Shown piece after piece: positions 16,372 through 26,662 of a DNA stretch of 64,000 bases. Numbering within the stretch: the stretch's first letter is position 1; each line of letters starts with the position of its first letter. Location: assembly GCF_030373185.1 (NCBI RefSeq), contig NZ_JAUCZH010000006.1, positions 62,001-126,000 of the forward strand, written 5' to 3'. This DNA comes from Tabrizicola sp. GTDB lineage: Bacteria; Pseudomonadota; Alphaproteobacteria; Rhodobacterales; Rhodobacteraceae. The position numbers were made by a program, and so were the translations under genes. The notes beneath the pieces were generated by a model. It made no database searches. It had not been told where the DNA came from and saw nothing but the letters and a program-made list of their open reading frames with translations.

Positions 16372-16608
16372 TTACAGGCAGAGGAAAAGGTATTCTGTCT
16401 GATAATTCGGAAGACCGCGTGTCGATGCGTATTCCGAGGTTTTTCCGACCTTGCCGCAAATGCGCTGTGCTTCTGCGACCGTTGCGGGTGTGGGCTTTCT
16501 ACCTCCGAAGTCTTCGACAACTTTCACGCTGGATCCGTTGAAGTCCGAAACCATCGGCTCGACGCAGCCCAGCAGAAATATGGGCAGCAACACAATTGGC
16601 AGTTTCAA
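16372..16608 (-). CDS. Small predicted lipoprotein of unknown function
   Basis: 78 residues starting at TTG 16608, behind GGAAGAGAG at workable distance. The N-terminus MKLPIVLLPIFLLGC is a signal sequence with lipobox LLGC (lipidated Cys15). The mature ~63 residues are soluble and end ICGKVGKTSEYAS...YLFLCL with two further cysteines. It lies convergent to the FAD oxidase gene and downstream of carB on the same strand, 128 bases from its stop. No family recognised. Confidence 0.6.
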   Translation of the reverse strand: MKLPIVLLPIFLLGCVEPMVSDFNGSSVKVVEDFGGRKPTPATVAEAQRICGKVGKTSEYASTRGLPNYQTEYLFLCL

Positions 16609-16736
16609 TTTGGCTCTCTTCCATTCAGGTTACACAACTCTGAATTGTCGGCAACCACGTCGGTTGTTGGGCAGCTTTATGTCGCTGGAAAGAATATGGA
16701 ATGAGGATTGCGGAATGACTGGGGACGCGCCCTGGC

Positions 16737-19700
16737 TTACCCCTGCAACGTCCGCACCCCATACCCCTCGCCCCGGGCCTTCATCGCCGCAACTGCGGCG
16801 ATACTTGCCGCCGCCGTGGTGAAATACGGGATCTTGTCCATCAGGGCCACACGGCGGATGTCGCGGCTGTCGCTTACTGCTTGCGTCCCCTCGGTCGTGT
16901 TCATCACCAGCGCGATATCGTTGTTCTTCAGCCGATCGACGATGTTCGGGCGGCCCTCATAGACCTTTGCCACCGCTTCGGCCTGCACACTCTGCGCGGC
17001 AAGCCAGGCGGCGGTGCCTTTGGTGGCGACGATCACGAAGCCCATCGCCACAAGGTCACGGGCGGCGGCGGCCAGCGCCTCGGTCTTGTCCATGTCCTTG
17101 ACCGACAGGAACACCCGGCCGGTTTCTGGCAGGATCGTGCCGGCTCCCATCTGCGCTTTCAGGAAGGCCAGCGCAAAGGTGCGGTCCCAGCCCATGACTT
17201 CGCCGGTGGAGCGCATTTCCGGGCCAAGCACCGGGTCGACGCCGGGGAAGCGGGCGAAGGGCAGCACCGCCTCCTTGACGCTGAACCATGGGGTGATCGG
17301 ATCGGCAAGGGTATGGGGGTCAGCCAACGGCAGGTCGGTATCCGGGCCAACACCGGCGGGGTAGGGCGCGCGCATCGGGAAGTTGGACAGGGGTTCGCCG
17401 GCCATCAGGCGGGCGGCGATGCTGGCGATGGCAGAGTCCGTGGCCTTGGCGACGAAGGGAACGGTGCGGCTGGCGCGGGGGTTGACCTCCAGCACGAAGA
17501 TCACCCCGTCCTTGATCGCGAATTGCACGTTCATCAGGCCCACGACGTTGAGGGCGACAGCCATCTGGACAGTCTGGCGTTTCAGTTCCTCGATGGTCCC
17601 GGGGGAAAGCGAATGGGGCGGCAGGCAACAAGCCGAATCGCCGGAGTGAACGCCGGCCTCTTCGATATGTTCCATGATTCCAGCGACATGCACGTTCTTT
17701 CCGTCGCTGAGTGCATCGACGTCAACCTCGATCGCACCAGAGAGGTAGCTGTCAAGCAGGACCGGACTGTCACCCGACACCTGCACGGCGGTGCGAATGT
17801 AGCGTTCAAGCTGGGCGTCGTCGCGGATGATCTCCATCGCGCGGCCGCCCAGGACGAAGGAGGGACGGATGACCAGCGGATAGCCGACATCTTCTGCGAC
17901 CTTGAAAGCCTCATCCCGGCTGCGGGCGGTGCCGTTCACCGGCTGCTTCAGGCCAAGCTTGTGCAGAAGGCCCTGAAACCGCTCACGGTCTTCGGCAAGG
18001 TCGATTGCGTCGGGTGTGGTGCCAAGGATCGGGATGCCTTCGTCGTGGAGCGCGTTGGCGAGTTTCAGCGGCGTCTGGCCGCCAAACTGCACGATGACGC
18101 CGTGCAGCGTGCCGTTTTCCTGTTCCACCCGCAGGATTTCAAGGACGTGTTCCAAGGTCAGCGGTTCGAAGTAGAGGCGATCGGAAGTGTCATAGTCGGT
18201 GGAGACGGTCTCAGGGTTGCAGTTGACCATGATGGTCTCGAAGCCCGCCGCAGTCAGCGCATAACAGGCGTGACAGCAGCAATAGTCGAACTCGATCCCC
18301 TGGCCGATCCGGTTGGGGCCTCCGCCAAGGATGACGACCTTCTTCGCCGCAGAGGGGCGGGATTCACATTCCACGTCGCCCATCGCGGGCATCTCGTAGG
18401 TGGAATACATGTAGGGGGTCTGGGCCTCGAACTCTGCCGCGCAGGTGTCGATGCGCTTGAAAACGGCGGTGACTCCAAGACGCTGGCGGGCGCGGCGGAC
18501 CTGGGCTTCGTCGCGTCCGGTGAGTTTGGCAAGGCGGGCGTCGGTAAAGCCCATGATCTTCAGCGCGCGAAGCTCATCAGCATTGACCGGCAGGCCATCC
18601 TTGCGAATGCGGGCCTCGGTGTCGATGATCTCGCGGATGCGGTCAAGAAACCACGGATCGAAGGCGGTGATCTGGTTGATCTCGTCGTTGGTCAGCCCGT
18701 GCCGCATGGCTTGGGCGATGACACGCAGGCGGTCTGGCGTAGCCTGGCTGAGGGCCTTGGAGACAGCCGCCTTGTCCGCCGCACCCGAACTTGCGACCCC
18801 GGGGATGGCAATCTCGTCAAACCCGGTGAGACCGGTTTCAAGGCTGGCGAGCGCCTTCTGTAGAGATTCGTGGATGGTGCGGCCAATGGCCATCGCCTCG
18901 CCCACCGATTTCATCGCGGTGGTCAGGTTCGGTTCCGACCCCGGGAATTTCTCGAAGGCGAACCGCGGGATCTTCGTTACCACATAGTCAATGGACGGCT
19001 CAAACGAAGCGGGCGTGACCTTGGTGATGTCGTTGTCCAACTCGTCCAGCGTATAGCCGACGGCCAGTTTCGCGGCGATTTTCGCAATCGGGAAACCGGT
19101 GGCCTTGGACGCCAACGCGGATGACCGCGACACGCGGGGGTTCATCTCGATCACCACCATGCGGCCATCTGCCGGGTTGATCGCCCATTGCACGTTGGAG
19201 CCGCCGGTTTCGACCCCGATCTCGCGCAGGACGGCGATGCTGCCGTTGCGCATGATCTGGTATTCCTTGTCGGTCAGGGTGAGCGCCGGGGCGACGGTAA
19301 TGCTGTCGCCGGTATGCACTCCCATTGGGTCGACGTTTTCAATCGAGCAGACAATGATGGCGTTATCCGCTTTGTCGCGCACCACCTCCATCTCGTATTC
19401 CTTCCAGCCGAGGAGGGACTCGTCCACCAGCACCTGCGCCACGGGCGAAGCCTCAAGGCCGCTCTTGACGATGGCCTCATAGTCATCGCGATTGTAGGCA
19501 ACGCCGCCCCCGGTGCCGCCAAGCGTGAAGGCCGGGCGGATGATGGCGGGCAGGCCGACATATTGAATGGCGGCAATCGCCTCGGCCACGCCGGCGGCGA
19601 TGTCATACTTCCCCGAGGGCAGTTTCGGCGCGGCGATGATGGTGGCCTTGGGGTTTTCCAGACCGATCCGATCCATCGCTTCGCGGAACAACTTGCGATC

Positions 19701-20081
19701 TTCTGCCATTTCGATGGCTTCACGCTTGGCCCCGATCAGTTCAACCTTGAACTTATCCAACACACCAAGGTCAGCCAGCGCCAGCGCGGTGTTCAGGCCG
19801 GTCTGCCCGCCCATCGTGGGCAGGATCGCGTCAGGGCGTTCTTTTTCGATGATCTTGGCGACAACTTCGGGGGTGATCGGCTCGATGTAGGTTGCATCCG
19901 CAAGGCCTGGATCAGTCATGATCGTCGCTGGGTTGGAGTTCACCAGGATGACGCGGTAGCCTTCCTCACGCAAAGCCTTGCAGGCCTGGGCGCCGGAATA
20001 GTCAAACTCGCAGGCCTGACCGATGACGATAGGCCCCGCGCCGATGATCATGATCGAGTGGATATCTGTCCGCTTCGGCAT
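16737..20081 (-). CDS. carB: Carbamoyl-phosphate synthase large subunit
   Basis: 1114 residues from ATG 20081, behind GGGGA; upstream in-frame sequence is promoter DNA. Two homologous ATP-grasp halves are visible, each with its glycine-rich start ([19 protein letters not shown] and [18 protein letters not shown]) and [13 protein letters not shown] / [13 protein letters not shown] motifs, followed by the MGS-like allosteric domain. It makes carbamoyl phosphate from glutamine-derived ammonia, bicarbonate and 2 ATP for pyrimidine and arginine synthesis, with CarA. carA is not in the window. The ~20-residue insertion before the second half is usual in alphaproteobacteria. Confidence 0.97.
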   Translation of the reverse strand: MPKRTDIHSIMIIGAGPIVIGQACEFDYSGAQACKALREEGYRVILVNSNPATIMTDPGLADATYIEPITPEVVAKIIEKERPDAILPTMGGQTGLNTALALADLGVLDKFKVELIGAKREAIEMAEDRKLFREAMDRIGLENPKATIIAAPKLPSGKYDIAAGVAEAIAAIQYVGLPAIIRPAFTLGGTGGGVAYNRDDYEAIVKSGLEASPVAQVLVDESLLGWKEYEMEVVRDKADNAIIVCSIENVDPMGVHTGDSITVAPALTLTDKEYQIMRNGSIAVLREIGVETGGSNVQWAINPADGRMVVIEMNPRVSRSSALASKATGFPIAKIAAKLAVGYTLDELDNDITKVTPASFEPSIDYVVTKIPRFAFEKFPGSEPNLTTAMKSVGEAMAIGRTIHESLQKALASLETGLTGFDEIAIPGVASSGAADKAAVSKALSQATPDRLRVIAQAMRHGLTNDEINQITAFDPWFLDRIREIIDTEARIRKDGLPVNADELRALKIMGFTDARLAKLTGRDEAQVRRARQRLGVTAVFKRIDTCAAEFEAQTPYMYSTYEMPAMGDVECESRPSAAKKVVILGGGPNRIGQGIEFDYCCCHACYALTAAGFETIMVNCNPETVSTDYDTSDRLYFEPLTLEHVLEILRVEQENGTLHGVIVQFGGQTPLKLANALHDEGIPILGTTPDAIDLAEDRERFQGLLHKLGLKQPVNGTARSRDEAFKVAEDVGYPLVIRPSFVLGGRAMEIIRDDAQLERYIRTAVQVSGDSPVLLDSYLSGAIEVDVDALSDGKNVHVAGIMEHIEEAGVHSGDSACCLPPHSLSPGTIEELKRQTVQMAVALNVVGLMNVQFAIKDGVIFVLEVNPRASRTVPFVAKATDSAIASIAARLMAGEPLSNFPMRAPYPAGVGPDTDLPLADPHTLADPITPWFSVKEAVLPFARFPGVDPVLGPEMRSTGEVMGWDRTFALAFLKAQMGAGTILPETGRVFLSVKDMDKTEALAAAARDLVAMGFVIVATKGTAAWLAAQSVQAEAVAKVYEGRPNIVDRLKNNDIALVMNTTEGTQAVSDSRDIRRVALMDKIPYFTTAAASIAAVAAMKARGEGYGVRTLQG

Positions 20082-20115
20082 GGTCGGTCCCCATCTATCG
20101 CGCAAAATTGTGCGG

Positions 20116-20143
20116 GTTATAGTCAGAAGCCGGGGGGGCGCAA
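20116..20143 (-). promoter_or_regulatory. Candidate sigma-70-type promoter of carB
   Basis: On the minus strand TTGCGC (20138-20143) is followed after 16 bases by TATAAC (20116-20121), about 35 bases upstream of the carB ATG. This is a good match to alphaproteobacterial housekeeping promoters. No PyrR or ArgR-like operator is evident nearby. Confidence 0.45.
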
Positions 20144-20304
20144 GGGCCAAACCGCCGGGGTTTCGAGGCGCGAAAATCTGGCGCGGCGATCTGGCGCGAG
20201 TGCAGCGGGCGCGTGTCGCAAGCGGGCGATGGCAGGGCCGGAAATGCACTGGCGTGGTCGGCGGGATCGGCCTATCTGGGCCACAGGGGCAACGGGGGCT
20301 TGCG

Positions 20305-21444
20305 GTGATCCTTCTGGAACATGGTCCGGCCGGCGAACCGGCGCTGTTCGCCGCACCCCGCGCGGTGATTGCCGCGTGGCGGCCCGGCGACTTGCGCCCC
20401 GCCCTTGAAAGGGCCGAAGCAGCTCGGGGGAAGGGGGCCTGGATTGCCGGCTACATCGCCTATGAGGCGGGCTATGCGCTGGAACCGAAACTGGGGCATC
20501 TGATGCCGCGCAAACGGCCGGGGCCGCTTCTGGCGCTGGGCGTCTTTGACGGGCCGCTCCCCGCTGGGCCAATCCTTGCACAAGCGGCCAGAGAAGCGCG
20601 CGCGACCACGATGACCGCGCCCGAACCTCTGGTCGGTCGCAGGGCCTATGGCAACGCGGCAAGGAAGGTCTTCGACTGGATCGCAGCTGGTGACTGCTAT
20701 CAGGTGAACCTGACCTTTCCAATGTCCGCGCGGCTGGCCAGCGGCACTGCTCTGGGCCTTTATGGGGCCTTTCGGCGGACCGGCGTTGTCGGGCATGGGG
20801 CCTTTGTCGATTTCGGCACCGGGCCGGTGGTGGTATCGCGCTCGCCCGAACTGTTCTTCCGGCTGGAAGCTGGCGGCAGGATCGTGGCCCGCCCGATGAA
20901 AGGCACCGCCCCGCGCGACCCGGACCCGGAGCGGGATGTGGCGATTGCGGCCGGGTTACAGGCATCGGTCAAGGACAGGGCGGAAAACCTGATGATCGTG
21001 GACCTGCTGCGCAATGACATCAGCCGAATCGCGAAGGTTGGCAGCGTGAAGGTGCCAGCCCTGTTCGCGATGGAGAAATATTCGACCGTCCACCAGATGA
21101 CCTCAACCGTTGAAGGTGTGCTGGACCAAGCGCCAAGCCTGCCCGCCCTGATGGCAGCACTCTTTCCCTGCGGGTCCGTCACCGGCGCGCCGAAAATTCG
21201 CGCGATGGAAATCATCCGCGCGGTGGAACCGATGGCGCGCGGGGTCTATTGCGGCGCGGTGGGCTGGATGGCCCCCGACGGAACCGCAGATTTCAACGTG
21301 GCGATCCGCACGCTTTCAGTCACGGGCGCGGATATCGTGATGAACGTGGGCGGAGGCCTGACGCATGGTTCTACCGCCGCTGGGGAATGGGAGGAGGCGT
21401 TGTGGAAAGCGCGCTTCGTGAATGCGGCCGTGAGCCGGGCCTGA
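20305..21444 (+). CDS. pabB: Aminodeoxychorismate synthase component I
   Basis: 379 residues from GTG 20305, which follows a G-run Shine-Dalgarno and gives the family's short N-terminus ([18 protein letters not shown]); upstream in-frame codons lie in the carB promoter. Chorismate-binding core motifs are present: [24 protein letters not shown] region, [22 protein letters not shown] and YCGAVGW. It aminates chorismate to ADC for p-aminobenzoate and folate. Its last 43 bases overlap the aminotransferase IV gene that follows, indicating tight coupling of the PabB and PabC steps. Confidence 0.9.
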   Translation: MILLEHGPAGEPALFAAPRAVIAAWRPGDLRPALERAEAARGKGAWIAGYIAYEAGYALEPKLGHLMPRKRPGPLLALGVFDGPLPAGPILAQAAREARATTMTAPEPLVGRRAYGNAARKVFDWIAAGDCYQVNLTFPMSARLASGTALGLYGAFRRTGVVGHGAFVDFGTGPVVVSRSPELFFRLEAGGRIVARPMKGTAPRDPDPERDVAIAAGLQASVKDRAENLMIVDLLRNDISRIAKVGSVKVPALFAMEKYSTVHQMTSTVEGVLDQAPSLPALMAALFPCGSVTGAPKIRAMEIIRAVEPMARGVYCGAVGWMAPDGTADFNVAIRTLSVTGADIVMNVGGGLTHGSTAAGEWEEALWKARFVNAAVSRA

Positions 21445-22013
21445 AGCTGATCGAGACTCTGCTCTGGGATGGCCGCGCCGCGCCGCGTTGGTCGCTGCAT
21501 CTGGCGCGGCTGCGGCAAAGCGCGGCCCTTCTTGGCTGGACCTGCCCCAAAGTTGCCCCCCCGACCCCGGACCATCCGGCAAGATTGCGCCTGACACTGG
21601 ACGGCGCTGGCGCGGTGGCTTGGGAGGTGGCGCCGCTGCCCCCGGTCAAGCCGGTGTGGCGCGTCGGGTTGGCCGAGGCGCGTCTGTCCTCCTGCGACCC
21701 GTGGCTGCGCGTCAAATCCACCCGGCGCGAGGCATATGACCGGGCGCGCGCCACGCTGCCGGAAGGCCTTGACGAGGTGGTCTTCCTCAACGAGCGCGGC
21801 GAGGTCTGCGATGGCAGCATCACCACCGTTTTCTTCGACCGGGGGCAGGGGATGCGGACGCCGCCCCTTGCCTCGGGTCTCTTGCCGGGGGTGTTGCGGG
21901 CCGAGATGGGTTGCCCCGAGGAGGTGCTGCTGGCCGAAGACCTGCCCAGAATGCGGCTATGGGTCGGCAATGCGCTGCGGGGGCTGATCCCGGCGGATTT
22001 CATCTGTCTTTGA
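21402..22013 (+). CDS. pabC: Class IV aminotransferase, likely aminodeoxychorismate lyase
   Basis: 203 residues from GTG 21402 with GGAGG upstream, inside the 3' end of pab[11 protein letters not shown] opens the fold. LRVKSTRREAYDRAR carries the PLP lysine, and NERGEVCDGSITTVFF plus LASGLLPGVLR match class IV PLP enzymes (PabC/Ilv/D-AAT). It is shorter than E. coli PabC (~269) and looks like the compact form common after pabB in Rhodobacteraceae. Expected reaction: ADC to p-aminobenzoate plus pyruvate. The stop codon falls within the left arm of the strong hairpin that follows. Confidence 0.82.
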   Translation: MESALRECGREPGLKLIETLLWDGRAAPRWSLHLARLRQSAALLGWTCPKVAPPTPDHPARLRLTLDGAGAVAWEVAPLPPVKPVWRVGLAEARLSSCDPWLRVKSTRREAYDRARATLPEGLDEVVFLNERGEVCDGSITTVFFDRGQGMRTPPLASGLLPGVLRAEMGCPEEVLLAEDLPRMRLWVGNALRGLIPADFICL

Positions 22014-22082
22014 AATATCCCCGCCGGAGGCTTCCCCTGCCGGCCGCGGAAGCCTCCGGCGGGGATATTTAGAGACAGATGA
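22001..22082 (+). terminator. Very long near-perfect inverted repeat overlapping the pabC stop
   Basis: Arms 22013-22035 and 22048-22070 are perfectly complementary over 23 bases around a 12-base loop. The pairing resumes outside (CATCTGTCT near 22001-22009 against AGACAGATG near 22074-22082) after a small internal loop. The total stem is over 30 base pairs, and the outer arm includes the last codons of pabC. It ends with AUUU rather than a long U-tract. It probably terminates or protects the pabBC transcript 80 bases before aspS. Confidence 0.75.
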
Positions 22083-22163
22083 ATGTGGGGCGGGCTTGAC
22101 TTGGGGGCCGGGGCAAGGTGTATCGGCGCGATCATCTGAAAAGCCCTCGGAAGGGGAACTGAA

Positions 22164-23960
22164 ATGCACGCCTACCGCAGCCATACTTGCGCAGACCTGA
22201 ACACAGCCCATGTGGGCCAGGAGGTGCGGCTGTCGGGCTGGGTCCACCGGGTGCGCGACCATGGCGGCGTGCTGTTCATTGACCTGCGCGACCATTACGG
22301 GATCACGCAGGTGATTGCCGATGGCGACAGCGCCGCCTTTGCCGAGATCGAGAAGGTGCGCGCCGAATGGGTGGTGCGGATCGATGGCCGGGTGAAGGCG
22401 CGGGATGCAAGCCTTGTGAACCCCAAGCTCCCGACCGGCGCGATCGAGGTTTATGCCACCGGCCTGACGGTGCTGGGCGCGGCGGATGAATTGCCGATGC
22501 CCGTGTTCGGCGAGGTGGATTATCCCGAGGAAACCCGCCTGACCTACCGCTTCCTCGACCTGCGCCGCGAGAAATTGCACCGTAACATGATGCTGCGGTC
22601 AAACGTGGTGCGGTCGATGCGCCAGCGCATGTGGGATCAGGGTTTCACCGAGTTCCAGACGCCGATCATCACCGCCTCCAGCCCCGAAGGCGCGCGGGAT
22701 TTTCTGGTGCCGTCGCGACTGCACCCCGGCAAGTTCTATGCCCTGCCGCAGGCGCCGCAGCAGTTCAAGCAGCTGATCATGGTGGCGGGGTTCGACCGCT
22801 ATTTCCAGATTGCCCCCTGTTTCCGCGATGAAGACCCGCGTGCCGACCGGTCGCCCACAGACTTCTACCAGCTTGATATCGAAATGAGTTTCGTCGAGCA
22901 GGACAATGTCTTTGCTGCCGTCCAGCCGGTGGTGCAGGGGATTTTCGAGGAATTCGCGCCGGGCAAGAAGGTCTATTCCGACTGGACCCGCATCGCCTAT
23001 CGTGATGCGCTGAAATGGTACGGCTCTGACAAGCCCGACCTGCGCAACCCGATCCGGATGCAGGACGTGTCTGATCATTTCCGGGGCAGTGGCTTCGCAA
23101 TCTTCGCCAAACTGCTGGAGCAGGACGGCAACGAGGTCCGCGCCATTCCCGCGCCCAAAGGTCCGTCGGGCGAACCCGTGGGGCGCAAGTTCTGTGACCG
23201 GATGAATGCTTTTGCGCAACAGCAGGGGCTACCGGGGATGGGCTATATCTTCTGGCGCGAGGCCGAGGATGGGTCGGGCATGGAAGCCGCAGGCCCGTTG
23301 GCCAAGAACATCGGGCCGGAGCGGACCGAGGCGATCCGGGTGCAGCTTGGCCTTGAAAAGGGCGATGCAGCCTTCTTCCTTGGCGGCAAGCCCGAGACGT
23401 TCGAGGCCATCGCGGGGCGGGCGCGCAACGTGATCGGCGAGGAATTGGGGCTGACCGAGAAGGACTGCTTCAAGTTCGCCTGGATCGTCGATTTCCCGAT
23501 GTACGAAAAAACCGACGACGGGAAGATCGACTTCAGCCACAACCCCTTCTCGATGCCGCAGGGGGGCCTTGAGGCGTTGAACGGTGACCCGCTCAACGTC
23601 TATGCCTACCAGTATGACCTGGCCTGCAACGGGTATGAGCTGATCTCGGGCGGCATCCGGAACCACAAGCCGGAGATCATGTACAAGGCCTTCGAATTGG
23701 CCGGCTATCCGAACTCCGAGGTCGACAAGCGCTTTGGCGGGATGGTGAAGGCGTTCAAGTATGGCGCGCCGCCCCACGGAGGCTGTGCGGCGGGGATCGA
23801 CCGGATCGTGATGCTTCTGGCAGATGAGCCGAACATCCGCGAGGTCATCATGTTCCCGATGAACCAGCGCGCCGAGGACATGCTGATGAATGCGCCGTCC
23901 GATCCCACGAACGAACAACTGCGCGAATTGCGGTTGCGCGTCGTGCCGAAGGACGCCTGA
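22164..23960 (+). CDS. aspS: Aspartyl-tRNA synthetase
   Basis: 598 residues, the full bacterial length. N-terminal OB-fold anticodon-binding domain ([26 protein letters not shown], split about residues 18-43), then the class II catalytic core with [18 protein letters not shown] (motif 2), [10 protein letters not shown] and, near the C-terminus, [19 protein letters not shown] (motif 3). The bacterial GAD insertion lies between. It charges tRNA-Asp; whether it is discriminating or also charges tRNA-Asn cannot be decided here. Its TGA shares one base with the ATG of the following DUF1993 gene. Confidence 0.96.
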   Translation: MHAYRSHTCADLNTAHVGQEVRLSGWVHRVRDHGGVLFIDLRDHYGITQVIADGDSAAFAEIEKVRAEWVVRIDGRVKARDASLVNPKLPTGAIEVYATGLTVLGAADELPMPVFGEVDYPEETRLTYRFLDLRREKLHRNMMLRSNVVRSMRQRMWDQGFTEFQTPIITASSPEGARDFLVPSRLHPGKFYALPQAPQQFKQLIMVAGFDRYFQIAPCFRDEDPRADRSPTDFYQLDIEMSFVEQDNVFAAVQPVVQGIFEEFAPGKKVYSDWTRIAYRDALKWYGSDKPDLRNPIRMQDVSDHFRGSGFAIFAKLLEQDGNEVRAIPAPKGPSGEPVGRKFCDRMNAFAQQQGLPGMGYIFWREAEDGSGMEAAGPLAKNIGPERTEAIRVQLGLEKGDAAFFLGGKPETFEAIAGRARNVIGEELGLTEKDCFKFAWIVDFPMYEKTDDGKIDFSHNPFSMPQGGLEALNGDPLNVYAYQYDLACNGYELISGGIRNHKPEIMYKAFELAGYPNSEVDKRFGGMVKAFKYGAPPHGGCAAGIDRIVMLLADEPNIREVIMFPMNQRAEDMLMNAPSDPTNEQLRELRLRVVPKDA

Positions 23961-24427
23961 TGTATCACGCCTCGGTCCCCGTCTTTCGCCACTACCTCGG
24001 ACGCGTGTCCGGGATGGTGGAGAAGGCGGGGCCGGAGGCCTTGACCGCGCAGCTGGCCGATACTTTTCCGGCGGGCCAGCAGTTTGCCACGGCGGCGGGT
24101 TTTGCCTTGCGCATCACCTGCCCGCTTGCGGGCCGCGAGGTGCCGGACCTGCCCCAGGCGCTTGGCCCCCGGCTTGCCGTGGCCCGGGCGATGCTGGGGG
24201 CAATGGCCCCAGCAGATTTCGACGGGGCGGAAAGCCGGATCATCCGCCACCGCGCGGGCTTTGCCGAACTGGAGCAGACCGGGATGGATTTCCTGTTCCT
24301 TTACGGCCTGCCGAACTTTTTCTTCCATCTGACAATGGGTTACGCCGCTCTTCGTGCGGCTGGGGTAGTTCTTGGCAAGGCGGATTTTGACGGTTTCCAC
24401 AGCTATCCCGAAGACTTCCATTTCTGA
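23960..24427 (+). CDS. DUF1993 family protein (copy 1)
   Basis: 155 residues; start overlaps the aspS stop (TGATG). Features: [23 protein letters not shown] at the start and the family hallmark GLPNFFFHLTMGYAALRAAGVVLGK..DF near the C-terminus. DUF1993 proteins are small helical proteins related to DinB-like four-helix bundles; function unknown. Coupling to aspS suggests co-expression only. A second DUF1993 gene lies at 45351-45845. Confidence 0.82.
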   Translation: MYHASVPVFRHYLGRVSGMVEKAGPEALTAQLADTFPAGQQFATAAGFALRITCPLAGREVPDLPQALGPRLAVARAMLGAMAPADFDGAESRIIRHRAGFAELEQTGMDFLFLYGLPNFFFHLTMGYAALRAAGVVLGKADFDGFHSYPEDFHF

Positions 24428-24490
24428 CGGGCTTGCGGGCGGCACCCAAGGCAGCCTAGCTTCACCGCATTGGGCAAGAGGGAAAGGCCG

Positions 24491-25216
24491 ATGACCGACG
24501 CCAGACTTGGAGACCCGGTTCCCGACTGGACGCCCCCGCCGCGCCCCGATCAGAAGGCCATGATGGGCCGGCATGTCCGGCTGGAGCCGCTGGAGGCCGA
24601 GGCCCATGCCTTTGACCTGCATGCAGCCTTTCAGGGCCATGACGCGCTTTGGGACTACATGCCCTATGGCCCCTTCGCCTCGGCTTCGGCCTATCACCGC
24701 TGGGCGCGCGAACGGGAGACGGGCCAAGACCCGCGCTTTTTCGTGCTGCGGGACATGGCCAGCGGCAAGTGCGGCGGGATAGCCAGCTATCTGCGGATCG
24801 CGCCCGACGCGGGGTCGATCGAGGTGGGGCATATCTGCATCTCGCCCGCCATGCAGCGCGGGATTGCCGCGTCCGAGGCGATGTTCCTGATGATGCGCTG
24901 GGCCTTCGATGCCGGATACCGGCGCTATGAATGGAAGTGCAACGCGCTCAATCTGCCGTCGCGCCGGGCGGCACAGCGGCTGGGGTTCAGCTTTGAGGGC
25001 ATCTTCCGCAATCATCTGGTGGTCAAGGGCCGCAATCGCGACTCGGCGTGGTTTTCGGTGATCGACCGTGAATGGCCGGCCCTGCAAGAGGCCTATGCCG
25101 TCTGGCTGTCGCCGGGGAACTTTGATCCTGCGGGGCGGCAACGCGAACGGCTTTCCGATCTGACGCGGCTGGTGCGTGCCGTGGATGACCCCATGCTGCG
25201 AGAGGCCATCGCGTGA
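24491..25216 (+). CDS. GNAT acetyltransferase, RimJ/RimL type
   Basis: 241 residues from ATG 24491, behind GGGAAAGG. RHVRLEPLEAEAHAFDLHAAF opens the fold (~30-50). IEVGHICISPAMQRGIAASEAM carries the acetyl-CoA pyrophosphate loop (normally Q/RxxGxG/A), and NALNLPSRRAAQRLGFSFEGIFR is the characteristic RimJ/L motif C-terminal to it. Likely acetylates an N-terminal amine or small amine; a C-terminal extension of ~50 residues is helical. Substrate unknown. It lies 88 bases before the sulfatase gene on the same strand. Confidence 0.85.
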   Translation: MTDARLGDPVPDWTPPPRPDQKAMMGRHVRLEPLEAEAHAFDLHAAFQGHDALWDYMPYGPFASASAYHRWARERETGQDPRFFVLRDMASGKCGGIASYLRIAPDAGSIEVGHICISPAMQRGIAASEAMFLMMRWAFDAGYRRYEWKCNALNLPSRRAAQRLGFSFEGIFRNHLVVKGRNRDSAWFSVIDREWPALQEAYAVWLSPGNFDPAGRQRERLSDLTRLVRAVDDPMLREAIA

Positions 25217-25303
25217 CGGAGCAGAAATTGCCCGTGGTCATTGCCGGCCGCTGCCGCTAGCCTGAAGCACCGGTGCAACCGGCCGGAACCGGAAGACAGG
25301 GCG

Positions 25304-26662
25304 ATGGAAAGAAAGAACATTCTTCTGGTCAGCTTCGACGATGCCGTCGCGCCCTGGCCCTACAAGACCGTCTTCAACGAACCGTTGCAGACGCCCAACA
25401 TTGACCGGCTTTGCGCGGTCTCGACCGCCTTTCACGCGGCCTATGCCCAAGCCCCGATCTGCGGGCCGTCGCGCGCCAGCATGATGACGACGATGATGCC
25501 GAACGAGCTGGGCATCGTGGACAACAGTACCTTCGTCTTCGAAAGGGTCACGCCCGAGGCGGTGTGGAGCCACCACCTGAAAGAGGCGGGCTATTTCTGT
25601 TCGTCCGGCGGTAAGGTGCATCACCGCTACAAGCCCCTGCCCCGCGCGCCCCATGCGGCGCTTTACTCGGACGGGCGCAAGCTCTTTTCGGATGACATGG
25701 GCTTGCCGGAAGAGTTGCGCCGGCGCGCACGGGCCTATGGCGGCTTCCGCAAGGGCCTTGGCACACCGGACGGGCCGGATGATGCCCAATACTATGATCA
25801 TCAGGTGGCGGACTCGGCCATAGCCTTTCTGGAAAGCTACTCCGGTCCCCAGCCCTTTTATCGCGAGGTCGGTTTTTTCAGCCCGCATGTGCCGCACATC
25901 ACCCCGGCGCGCTTCAAGGAGATGTATGACGCGCAGAACCTGCGAAAGCCGCCCGACTGGACCGGCTATCTCACCGACAATGCCTTTTCGACCGTCCACC
26001 ATCCCGAGCGCACTGAACTCAGGTCCGAGGATTTCTGGCAAAAGACGGTGCGGAACTACTTTTCCGCCTACAGCCACGGCGATCATCACCTTGGCAGGGT
26101 GCTTGATGTGCTGGCGGCCTCGCCTCATGCGGGCAATACCGTGATCATCCTGGTTGCGGACCACGGCTTCCACCTTGGCAACCGCAATCTCTATCGCAAG
26201 ACGACGATGTGGGAACAGTCGTTGCGGGTGCCTTTCGTGATCTTCGACCCCGCCGATCCGGTGGGCCGCGTGGTCGCCGATCCGGTGGCGCTGGTTGATC
26301 TTGGGCCGACCGTGCTTGATTTCGCGGGGCTCGCCGGCTCCGAACGCCGGCACGGCCGGTCGCTCCGGCCGATGATGACGGGGCTACGCGACCCGGAGCG
26401 GGAGGTTGCGTCCTATTACGGCAAGAATGTCTCGATGCGGCGCGGGCGCTACCGGATCATCCGCTATGCGGACGACAGCTGGCAATTGTTCGACGTCGAG
26501 GAGGACTTCTGGCAACTGCGCGATCTTGGCACCGCGCATCCGGCCTTTGCCGGGCTTCGCGACCGGCTGGCCGCGGTTGCTGCTGGGGATGGCTTTGACA
26601 TCACCGCGCCGGAAAATCTGGTGCCGCTGACAGCGGCGGATGGCGATGATCCGGAAGACTGA
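25304..26662 (+). CDS. Type I (formylglycine-dependent) sulfatase, iduronate-2-sulfatase-like
   Basis: 452 residues from ATG 25304; residues before it are not conserved-looking. Metal site NILLVSFDD (Asp12/Asp13) and the sulfatase signature CGPSR (Cys53 becomes formylglycine, with Arg57), then VADHGFHLGNRN as the second metal-binding segment. Overall layout (FSPHVPHITPARF, late GRYRIIRYADDSWQLFD) resembles iduronate-2-sulfatase-like enzymes acting on sulfated carbohydrates. No signal peptide is visible, so it may act in the cytoplasm on imported oligosaccharides or sulfate esters. It overlaps by 23 bases with a formylglycine-generating enzyme that should activate it. Confidence 0.9.
   Translation: MERKNILLVSFDDAVAPWPYKTVFNEPLQTPNIDRLCAVSTAFHAAYAQAPICGPSRASMMTTMMPNELGIVDNSTFVFERVTPEAVWSHHLKEAGYFCSSGGKVHHRYKPLPRAPHAALYSDGRKLFSDDMGLPEELRRRARAYGGFRKGLGTPDGPDDAQYYDHQVADSAIAFLESYSGPQPFYREVGFFSPHVPHITPARFKEMYDAQNLRKPPDWTGYLTDNAFSTVHHPERTELRSEDFWQKTVRNYFSAYSHGDHHLGRVLDVLAASPHAGNTVIILVADHGFHLGNRNLYRKTTMWEQSLRVPFVIFDPADPVGRVVADPVALVDLGPTVLDFAGLAGSERRHGRSLRPMMTGLRDPEREVASYYGKNVSMRRGRYRIIRYADDSWQLFDVEEDFWQLRDLGTAHPAFAGLRDRLAAVAAGDGFDITAPENLVPLTAADGDDPED

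Noticed and set aside
16881-18863. A 660-codon open frame on the plus strand, antisense to carB
   Set aside because: Composition is that of a G+C-rich shadow (Gly/Asp/His/Arg rich, no domain), and carB on the other strand is unambiguous over its full length.
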